6,395 nucleotides of DNA from Pseudomonadota bacterium (GTDB lineage: Bacteria > Pseudomonadota > Gammaproteobacteria > Halothiobacillales > Halothiobacillaceae): NCBI GenBank assembly GCA_021795795.1, contig JAJYPA010000479.1, positions 1 to 6,395 of the forward strand, given 5' to 3'. Made by a program: the position numbers and the translations under genes. This document shows, piece after piece, positions 1-5,805 of the stretch. The number at the start of each line of letters is the position of its first letter. Position 1 is the first letter of the stretch. Below the pieces are notes generated by a model. The model did not search any database. It was not told where the DNA came from and was given only the letters and a program-made list of their open reading frames with translations.

Positions 1-2292
1 ATAGCCCTGGCGCTGGCGGGTAACGGGATTTTGTGGATGCACTTGTTCACCAATGAGAAAACGGCGTCGATCAAGCCTACGCTGCACGTGGTCGGGTTGA
101 GCCTGCTGCTGACGGTTATTGGAATCGTTTTCGCCATGTTGACTGCGGCGTCCATGCGTTTTCTGGGTGGCGGCGAAAAGTCCATGATCTGGCATGCCTT
201 TCATAGGGGTGGACGGATACATATTCTGGTTGGCTTGTTCGTGGCCTACTTGGTATTTTCGTGGTATGGAAGTGCGGCGATGATAATGGGGTTGTTTACG
301 ACACTCTCCATTCACAGCGTGTATGTGGCCACTCCACTATCAGCGTTCGCTGTCACTTTGCTTTTAGTCATGCGTAGTCGTTGGACCCAGACTGCGACGT
401 CCTGGAGATCAGTGTTGACTTTGGTTCCGTTGGTCACCCTGATAGCCTATGCGGTCCAACTCTATCTCAAAAGTACACTGGATGGGGCGATATTGCCTTT
501 GGCTGGACTGGTTCTGTCGCTATCGCCGCTGGTGTATATCAACATCAGCGAGCGCTGGAGAAATGCCGGGGAGTTTTTCTACGGACTGTTGTTGTTTGGG
601 GGATTCGGCGCCAGCGGTGTTATGCTCATGCCGCACATGCTGGCTACCGGTCAGATGGGTACCCATCCATTGCAGGGGATGGAAATTGCTGTTCCAGTGC
701 TACTCATAACCGGGGCCACCCTGTTTATCATGTCTTTTATATTTTCCCTGCCATTCCGGCAGAGATTCGTGAAGGCGCAGAGCGGGGCACAAGGCAACAC
801 GGTCACGGCCGATCCAGAGTTCATCGAGCAGTTCACCAGTCGAAAGAGTACGGTGGACTTTTCACGGATAGCTGGTATGGCTGGCATGAAAGATAAACTG
901 CTTACCGCGGCGAAGGAAGCCAAGTCCGGTGGGCGTAACGGGATATTACTCTATGGGGAGCCGGGCAACGGGAAAACGCTTTTTGCGGAAGCATTGGCTG
1001 GCGAAATCGGCTTGCCGCTGGTCAAGGTGTCCATCGCTCAGATCAAGAGCCGTTGGGTGGGGGAAACCACCCAGAAGCTGATGGGCGCCTTCGCCTTCGC
1101 AAAAAGAAAGCCTTGCGTCTTGTTCTTCGATGAGATCGAGGCCATCGTTCCGCCGCGCGATCGCATTTCAGATCCTTCTTCTGAAGACGCCAAGATAACG
1201 GCCGCATTTCTGACCGCATTGGACGATCTGCGTGCGACGACGAAAGTGGTGATATTAGGGGCCACCAATTATCTGGACAGGGTGGATCCCGCTGGTATTC
1301 GCGAGGGTCGCTTCGACTGGAAAATCGAGGTTCCGCCGCCGGACCAGGCGGCGCGGCGGCATATTCTGTCAAGCGCTTTGCACAATGAAACGATTGGGTT
1401 GTCTGTTCTGGACGCTGCGGCGAAAAGATTACGCGGGTATAGTGCGGCAAAAGTTCGAGCAGTCAGTGAGCAGGTGGCTCGCACGACGGAAGGTGCGCAG
1501 GAGCTTACGCTGGAGAGTTTTGTTCGTGCGCAGAAAGCCTTGGCTGGATCCTCCGGGCATGGGGTGGGAGAGGATGCCCCTGGGTTGGACGATCTGATTT
1601 TGCAGGAATCCGTGCGCGTGCATTTGCGTTCGCTTATGGGGCGCATGCTGGACCCTGCTGGAGCGCAAGAGAAGGGGGCGACCGTGCCGTCCGGGGTGAT
1701 TTTCTACGGGGACCCGGGCAACGGCAAGACCATGGCGGCGCGCGCCTTGGCTAAAGAAACCGGGTGGAGTTTTCTGAACGTCACCGGCGCGGATGTCGCT
1801 AAAGAGGACGGCGTCAAGAATCTGCTGAAGAGGGCGAACGAAATCAGGCCATGCATCGTCTTTCTGGATGAAGCGGATGGCGTCCTGGCCAACCGGGATT
1901 CCTGGCAAGCCAAGGCGGACGCCATCAATGGGTTGTTGACAGCGATGGACGGTTCCGGCGGGCGCATGAGTGATATTCTTTGGGTCGCCGCGACGAACCG
2001 TATTGAGGCGATAGACCCGGCCATGCTGCGTGGTGGACGATTTAGCGAAAAGATTCGCTTTCCCAACCCAGACCAAGACATGATGGAGTCAGCCATTACG
2101 GTTTGGTTGGAAGCGCTGAAGATCCCGGTATCCTGTACAGTGCAGGAAGTGGCCGACATGCTGCTTGGGCTATCTTTTGCGTCGGCGCGTGAGGCCATAC
2201 AGAGCGCGGTGAATCATGTGGTGGGTACCAATGGTGAGTCGCTGGCTGTGGCAGACATTGTTCGGGCTAAAGAGTTGATTGAGGTCTCGTAA
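1..2292 (+). CDS. Membrane-anchored tandem AAA+ ATPase, no protease domain (5' end probably cut by window edge)
   Basis: Likely an ATP-driven protein-remodelling machine in the inner membrane; substrate unknown. Residues are numbered from the TTG at 31. About seven hydrophobic segments lie near 17-39, 64-88, 94-113, 127-146, 152-172, 182-202 and 217-240, followed by two AAA+ domains. Domain 1 has Walker A GEPGNGKT (309-316), an aromatic pore loop RWVGE (341-345), Walker B with D367 and E368, sensor-1 N413 and arginines R424 and R427. Domain 2 has Walker A GDPGNGKT (560-567), Walker B with D613 and E614, N656, R667 and R670, but no aromatic pore loop. The membrane-plus-AAA layout recalls FtsH, but no HExxH zinc-protease motif follows. 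The WVGE pore loop recalls the Vps4/katanin group. The frame is open to base 1 and reads as hydrophobic protein, so the gene probably starts upstream. ATG at 37 is possible but lacks a clear ribosome binding site. The ATPase call is firm; the role is not. Confidence 0.9.
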   Translation: MALALAGNGILWMHLFTNEKTASIKPTLHVVGLSLLLTVIGIVFAMLTAASMRFLGGGEKSMIWHAFHRGGRIHILVGLFVAYLVFSWYGSAAMIMGLFTTLSIHSVYVATPLSAFAVTLLLVMRSRWTQTATSWRSVLTLVPLVTLIAYAVQLYLKSTLDGAILPLAGLVLSLSPLVYINISERWRNAGEFFYGLLLFGGFGASGVMLMPHMLATGQMGTHPLQGMEIAVPVLLITGATLFIMSFIFSLPFRQRFVKAQSGAQGNTVTADPEFIEQFTSRKSTVDFSRIAGMAGMKDKLLTAAKEAKSGGRNGILLYGEPGNGKTLFAEALAGEIGLPLVKVSIAQIKSRWVGETTQKLMGAFAFAKRKPCVLFFDEIEAIVPPRDRISDPSSEDAKITAAFLTALDDLRATTKVVILGATNYLDRVDPAGIREGRFDWKIEVPPPDQAARRHILSSALHNETIGLSVLDAAAKRLRGYSAAKVRAVSEQVARTTEGAQELTLESFVRAQKALAGSSGHGVGEDAPGLDDLILQESVRVHLRSLMGRMLDPAGAQEKGATVPSGVIFYGDPGNGKTMAARALAKETGWSFLNVTGADVAKEDGVKNLLKRANEIRPCIVFLDEADGVLANRDSWQAKADAINGLLTAMDGSGGRMSDILWVAATNRIEAIDPAMLRGGRFSEKIRFPNPDQDMMESAITVWLEALKIPVSCTVQEVADMLLGLSFASAREAIQSAVNHVVGTNGESLAVADIVRAKELIEVS

Positions 2293-2375
2293 CGGAAAGA
2301 GAGTTGCAATCTTCTACTGATCACGTCGAGATTATTCGAGCCATATCACTAAATAAGGCCGCTCTGATGTTGATA

Positions 2376-2405
2376 TTGTTGGCCATGATGGATTGCTGCT
2401 ACTAT
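2376..2405 (+). promoter_or_regulatory. Possible sigma70-type promoter ahead of the NERD gene
   Basis: TTGTTG at 2376-2381 and TACTAT at 2400-2405 are separated by 18 bases. They lie about 33 bases upstream of the preferred start at 2439, in the 146-base interval after the AAA+ gene stop. If real, the NERD gene can be transcribed independently of the AAA+ gene. The match is moderate and such matches arise by chance. The interval shows no terminator-like hairpin, so read-through from the AAA+ gene is also likely. Confidence 0.3.
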
Positions 2406-2427
2406 CGTTCCCGCAAAATCTCATGGC

Positions 2428-2433
2428 GGGGGA
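2428..2433 (+). promoter_or_regulatory. Ribosome binding site deciding the NERD gene start
   Basis: GGGGGA is followed by a five-base spacer and then ATG at 2439. This is the best start signal in the region. The competing TTG at 2304 has only a purine stretch (GGAAAGAGAG) directly against it. Confidence 0.55.
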
Positions 2434-2438
2434 CATCA

Positions 2439-4022
2439 ATGTCATTTTCCGGAGAAACCATATTTATACAACTGATTCCCTTGCTTGTCATCGCCCTGCT
2501 TGTATACCTGGTTGTTCGCAGGGGTGGCCACAGAACAAGGTTTGTTTCCAACAAGAACACCACCACTGCGGATCTCACTGGAAACTACGGATGGGTTCAA
2601 CGCGAGGAAAACATGACGGGAACACGCTCAACAAAGATAATGCTGGCCATTTTTTGGGTCATCGTTTTCTTGGAAATACCTGGAGGGCTTGCTCTCGCAT
2701 TAACAGGGTTAAAAAGTGTCACGCGAATAATTCCAGTCACCATGCTTCTCTTGATTTGGTGGATGTGTTATCTCGGGCTGAAGCAGATTAGGGAGAAGAT
2801 TGACCGGGCTACCGAAAAAGTACCATTCATTTTCAAAACAGAGGCAATTACTGGAATCCTGATTGCTCTGTTCGCTGGTCCAATGATACTGCTCTTCTTT
2901 GGTGTGCAACGTGTATTTTCCAAGCTATGGGTGGCACTTTCCCATTCCGGTGGCACACGGCTGCGCGCGGCGAGAATTCGTCCGGCACAAATCGATTGGC
3001 CTTCTGCATCGATCATCCCTTTGTATGATCTGAGAGCCAGGCTTCAGCATTGGCTGATGTTGGTAAAAACTAAGCCGATCCAAGAGGACGAAGTAAAAAA
3101 AGCAGGAGAGGAAGGTGAACGCAAGGTTCTGGCGCTTATGGACGGGCATCGAGGATTGAAGGATGCGCATTTTTATGCTGGCCGCCGGGTTCCAAAAACA
3201 AAATCCCATCCATTGATCCCAAGCCGCCGAAGCGAGATTGATCTCATCATACTCACGCCAAAGGCTGTTCACGTGATTGAGGTGAAAAATTGGTCCGGGG
3301 AAATTCGGCAAAATGAGGAAGATCCTCATCAATGGATTCGGCGTCGGCGCAATAGAGATGCGCAAGGCATTCGTAGCGTGGTTGAGGTCAACCAGGCGAA
3401 AGCATGGTCATTAGGTAATTACCTGGGAAGCAAAGGGGTTGCCGTTGGCCCTGAGCACATTCGTACTCATGTTTTCTTCACTAACACAAATTTACAAATG
3501 GACAGAGCCATTGAAGAAATGCCCGATGTCGTGTCTGTTCATCACATTAGCGGATTCTTGGCCGGGCTTGGGACAAAGACGCTTGACCGCATAATTCTTA
3601 GAATGGCGAAGCTCGTTCTCGACCAGGAAAGCGCGGATATGGTTCGGCAAGGATTGGCTGGTGCCATGCCACAATCAATATACGACCAGATACTCAATGA
3701 ATTTGATCAACTGCACACATGGGATCGGTTGCACTTTCATGGAGGCGCTGTGGAAACTGGTGATCTTCTGTGGGTGAAGAGCCACGGGCACTCCCTCAAG
3801 TCGGACGATCTTCAGCCCGGAGAACAGATCAGGTTACAATGGCAGCGCGGTCGCATCCTGTCGCTGTTAAAGGCAGTTACGGGGAAGCATCTAGGTCACA
3901 TTATTACAGCGAAGCAAAAAGTTGCCGTAGACATGGACGGGCAGGTTTTCTTTCATTTCGCAGGGCAGCCAGAGCCTGCCATCATCCCTGTGACATCGGT
4001 GGACATTATTGAGCGTGGATGA
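2439..4022 (+). CDS. Multi-pass membrane protein with NERD (PD-(D/E)xK-like) nuclease domain
   Basis: Predicted 527-residue membrane-anchored nuclease. Hydrophobic segments lie near 10-27, 67-88, 96-113 and 136-155. The NERD domain spans about 217-345: the opening motif AGEEGERKV (222-230, with E227), then SEIDLII with D268, then EVKNWSG with E281 and K283. These match the acidic and lysine positions of the PD-(D/E)xK-like fold, so the site looks intact. NERD proteins are predicted to act on DNA, but few have been tested. Residues from about 420 to the end look beta-rich and match nothing I recognise. I prefer ATG 2439 for its ribosome binding site and a conventional N-terminal membrane helix. 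The same frame is open back to TTG 2304, which would add 45 residues including another hydrophobic stretch. The gene follows the AAA+ gene on the same strand, so a shared task is plausible but inferred. Base composition looks more AT-rich than the AAA+ gene (by eye), hinting at a different origin. Confidence 0.85.
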   Translation: MSFSGETIFIQLIPLLVIALLVYLVVRRGGHRTRFVSNKNTTTADLTGNYGWVQREENMTGTRSTKIMLAIFWVIVFLEIPGGLALALTGLKSVTRIIPVTMLLLIWWMCYLGLKQIREKIDRATEKVPFIFKTEAITGILIALFAGPMILLFFGVQRVFSKLWVALSHSGGTRLRAARIRPAQIDWPSASIIPLYDLRARLQHWLMLVKTKPIQEDEVKKAGEEGERKVLALMDGHRGLKDAHFYAGRRVPKTKSHPLIPSRRSEIDLIILTPKAVHVIEVKNWSGEIRQNEEDPHQWIRRRRNRDAQGIRSVVEVNQAKAWSLGNYLGSKGVAVGPEHIRTHVFFTNTNLQMDRAIEEMPDVVSVHHISGFLAGLGTKTLDRIILRMAKLVLDQESADMVRQGLAGAMPQSIYDQILNEFDQLHTWDRLHFHGGAVETGDLLWVKSHGHSLKSDDLQPGEQIRLQWQRGRILSLLKAVTGKHLGHIITAKQKVAVDMDGQVFFHFAGQPEPAIIPVTSVDIIERG

Positions 4023-4102
4023 TCGTAGTGATAGTGTCAAACCGCTTGTCGGCATCTGCAAGACCCGTGATATTTAGAAAATACTGAGTGGCGTAATCAG
4101 CG

Positions 4103-4111
4103 TGTTACAAT
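4103..4111 (+). promoter_or_regulatory. Extended -10 promoter of the EexN-like gene
   Basis: TGT followed by TACAAT (4106-4111) fits the extended -10 consensus TGnTATAAT, which can work without a good -35 box; the -35 region here is indeed poor. Transcription would begin near 4118, about 25 bases before the start codon. A small inverted repeat GTAA (4093-4096) / TTAC (4105-4108) touches the -10 box and could be an operator half-site pair, but it is short enough to be chance. The rest of the 4023-4143 spacer shows no convincing terminator for the NERD gene. Confidence 0.5.
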
Positions 4112-4132
4112 ACCCACTTGATAACTAACTAT

Positions 4133-4138
4133 GAGGGA
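4133..4138 (+). promoter_or_regulatory. Strong ribosome binding site of the EexN-like gene
   Basis: GAGGGA followed by a five-base spacer and ATG at 4144. It fixes the start of the lipoprotein gene. Confidence 0.65.
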
Positions 4139-4143
4139 CATTC

Positions 4144-4419
4144 ATGAACCATAATCTGAAAACAGCCGCCGCTGTCATCTTTATGGGATCCGCTGCCATG
4201 CTGGCCGGATGTTCACAAAATACCGGACCTGAAGGAAAACAAAGCACCGCGTGGTACGCAAAACATACCGCTGCTGATCACAAAGAACTTAAGTGGTGCA
4301 ACAAACAGCATCAGTCGTTCAAATGGCTTGAAACTCAGACTGGTCGTGCATGCACCCATGCTGCAGATGGTCGGGCTGTCAGGGAACATCAGGATGGTAC
4401 GCTGGGGCTTGCGAGATAG
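4144..4419 (+). CDS. eexN: EexN-family entry-exclusion lipoprotein (likely)
   Basis: A 91-residue lipoprotein. The signal peptide has a lysine at 6, a hydrophobic core and the lipobox LAGC with acceptor C23, so the mature protein should be lipid-anchored in the envelope. Residue S24 at mature position 2 favours outer-membrane sorting. The mature part begins with WY at 37-38 and H41, then carries C52-N53 and C70 followed by THA. This spacing (WYxxH, then Cys, then Cys near a C-terminal xxA) is the pattern I associate with EexN proteins, named after the Eex entry-exclusion protein of pKM101, which stop a cell receiving a plasmid it already has. It has its own promoter and ribosome binding site. 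In pKM101 the eex gene sits between the virB5 and virB6 homologues; here it lies beyond the TrbL/VirB6 gene on the opposite strand. Its stop is four bases from the stop of the convergent operon. The lipoprotein call is firm; the family call is from motif memory. Confidence 0.75.
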   Translation: MNHNLKTAAAVIFMGSAAMLAGCSQNTGPEGKQSTAWYAKHTAADHKELKWCNKQHQSFKWLETQTGRACTHAADGRAVREHQDGTLGLAR

Positions 4420-4423
4420 GTTC

Positions 4424-4669
4424 TCAAAACAATATGGCGATGCCAAACCCAAAAAGAGCCGCCATGGACAGCATAAAGACCGCCACCAACTCAGGCGCGT
4501 CCTGAGCCAGGGTGCCAATGTTCCAGATCATCAGCCCAATAAATGATTTTCCATTGTTGTCATCCATGACGGCCAGGCTTCGTACCTCACGAGGCATAGA
4601 CCGTCTAATTTCAAGTTGCGTCAATACCGCCTGCACGGTAGATCTCGTATTAGATACGTCAGGCATCAT
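4424..4669 (-). CDS. Small membrane protein of the T4SS operon, unrecognised
   Basis: I do not recognise this 81-residue protein. It has a polar, charged N-terminal half (arginines near 22-30, DDNNGK at 36-41), a short hydrophobic patch at about 43-54, and a strong transmembrane segment from about 60 to the very last residue (81), so it looks like a tail-anchored inner-membrane protein. There is no signal peptide, lipobox or cysteine, so it is not a VirB7-type lipoprotein. Its ATG overlaps the stop of the upstream TrbL-like gene as ATGA, and AAAGGA lies just ahead. This predicts translational coupling and a role in the same membrane complex. Two adjacent ATG codons (4669 and 4666) are possible starts. 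AAAGGA is five bases from the first and eight from the second, so the second may be used. A plus-strand frame overlaps here but lacks these start signals. Confidence 0.7.
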   Translation of the reverse strand: MMPDVSNTRSTVQAVLTQLEIRRSMPREVRSLAVMDDNNGKSFIGLMIWNIGTLAQDAPELVAVFMLSMAALFGFGIAILF

Positions 4670-5805
4670 GCTAGTCCTTTTGTGCCGACCTTTTTCGCCA
4701 GTTTTGCAGCACCACCGCCTGCATCCAGTCCGGACAGATTGACGCTACCGGCCATGGCATGGGCGAACGATGGCACCATGAACATAGCGAGTACCCCGAC
4801 TAATTCAAACATCAACAATTCGTAGGCCATGCCGATGTTGACCGTCTGTCCCTGCAGTGTCGTCCCCATCACCACCATGTTATTGGCGAAGGTGAGCATG
4901 CCAGTGCCAATCAGTGATGCCACCACTACGGCGGCGAGGTAATAGATTCCGCTCATGATCAGGAACTTGAGCCACCCTTCAAAAAGAAATCTGGTGATGG
5001 GTAAGACCAGAAATGGGATAAATACAGGACCCACTGCTATAGCTACGGCAATCACGATCTGGAAAGTGATAAACAGCATGCCGAACAAAAAAGCGATAAT
5101 CATCATTAGTAGGATAATCGGAACAACCATCCCTACGTTCTGAAAGGCCCTGTATAATGTTGTAAAAAATATTCCAATATTTTCAGGGATGTTTCCGAAT
5201 GTCATTGAATGGAAATGCGGATCCAGTGAGTTGATCATGGCGGTTTCTATACTGCCCAATGTGGAAAACATCTGATAAACCACGCTGAAGCCGCTTCCGG
5301 GCGTGGTGCCGGTCAGCACTCCGGCAGCATAGATAAACCCGTCCACCACATCCGTTGAAAATGCGGCATAATATTCCAGCATGGCTAATGTTATACCGAT
5401 GTACATCGCTAGAATGAACAAGGGGCGCAGGCCCATATGCCAGACATCAGCCTGGGATAGCATGATCATGATTCCAAGCCAGGTGAACCCAAGACCACCC
5501 AGAATTCCAGTGAGCTCCACGGCATTCGGGACGAAGCGGTTCGCCATAGTGATACCGGTTTGTTGCATCACATGGATTATCGACGCGTATTTTGTATAAT
5601 TAATAGGGTGGTTGCTGTTGCCCACAATGATATCACCCGTGGCCGTATTGGCTGTCGGTGGTGCATTTTGCGCGTTTATCGCCGTTTGGGTGACCGCCGG
5701 GTTTTGTCCGGTTACCGATGCCTCCGCAGTCCCGGTAACGGTATATGCCATAATGAACAGTAGTAACAATACAGCCGTTTTGAGATATTTGTTTATTATG
5801 GGCAT
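4666..5805 (-). CDS. trbL: TrbL/VirB6-family T4SS inner-membrane channel protein
   Basis: Polytopic core protein of the conjugative T4SS inner-membrane complex, where the family is thought to help pass DNA across the membrane. The 379-residue form has a signal peptide (IINKYLK, then a leucine-rich core, likely cleaved after AEA near residue 29), a polar region to about 90, then membrane segments near 97-117, 128-147, 227-262, 279-300 and 330-350. The family signature is at about 259-280: GP, F, LP, TR, LF, then GWLKFL. The signal peptide plus N-terminal spacer is closer to TrbL than to classic VirB6, so the symbol is tentative while the family is firm. The start chosen is ATG 5805, which places the signal peptide at the N terminus. 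It overlaps the upstream gene's end by 10 bases and has a GGGGGG run (5817-5822) 11 bases upstream. An in-frame ATG at 5835 would add ten residues. The next gene is coupled by an ATGA overlap. Confidence 0.88.
   Translation of the reverse strand: MPIINKYLKTAVLLLLFIMAYTVTGTAEASVTGQNPAVTQTAINAQNAPPTANTATGDIIVGNSNHPINYTKYASIIHVMQQTGITMANRFVPNAVELTGILGGLGFTWLGIMIMLSQADVWHMGLRPLFILAMYIGITLAMLEYYAAFSTDVVDGFIYAAGVLTGTTPGSGFSVVYQMFSTLGSIETAMINSLDPHFHSMTFGNIPENIGIFFTTLYRAFQNVGMVVPIILLMMIIAFLFGMLFITFQIVIAVAIAVGPVFIPFLVLPITRFLFEGWLKFLIMSGIYYLAAVVVASLIGTGMLTFANNMVVMGTTLQGQTVNIGMAYELLMFELVGVLAMFMVPSFAHAMAGSVNLSGLDAGGGAAKLAKKVGTKGLA
4675..4680 (-). promoter_or_regulatory. Ribosome binding site of the small membrane protein
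   Basis: AAAGGA on the minus strand lies inside the end of the TrbL-like gene, five bases before ATG 4669 and eight before ATG 4666. It supports this small frame as a real gene. Confidence 0.6.

Noticed and set aside
31..33. TTG as the start of the AAA+ gene
   Set aside because: The frame is open to base 1 and upstream codons read as hydrophobic protein. No ribosome binding site precedes this TTG, so a start beyond the window is more likely.
1429..2076. Long minus-strand open frame (215 codons) opposite the AAA+ gene
   Set aside because: It lies antisense to the conserved AAA+ motifs and its translation shows no domain, so it is a shadow of the GC-rich coding strand.
1..2292. FtsH identity for the AAA+ protein
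   Set aside because: There is no HExxH zinc-protease domain, and there are two AAA+ domains and about seven membrane segments rather than two.
2393..2791. Plus-strand 132-codon frame inside the NERD gene
   Set aside because: It overlaps the membrane segments of the NERD protein in another frame and has no coherent domain or good start signal.
4023..4080. Possible terminator after the NERD gene
   Set aside because: The only pairing seen (CTTG with CAAG) is four bases with a long loop and no T-run.
4328..4546. Plus-strand 72-codon frame spanning the convergent junction
   Set aside because: It has no ribosome binding site and a basic, low-complexity translation, and it overlaps two better-supported genes.
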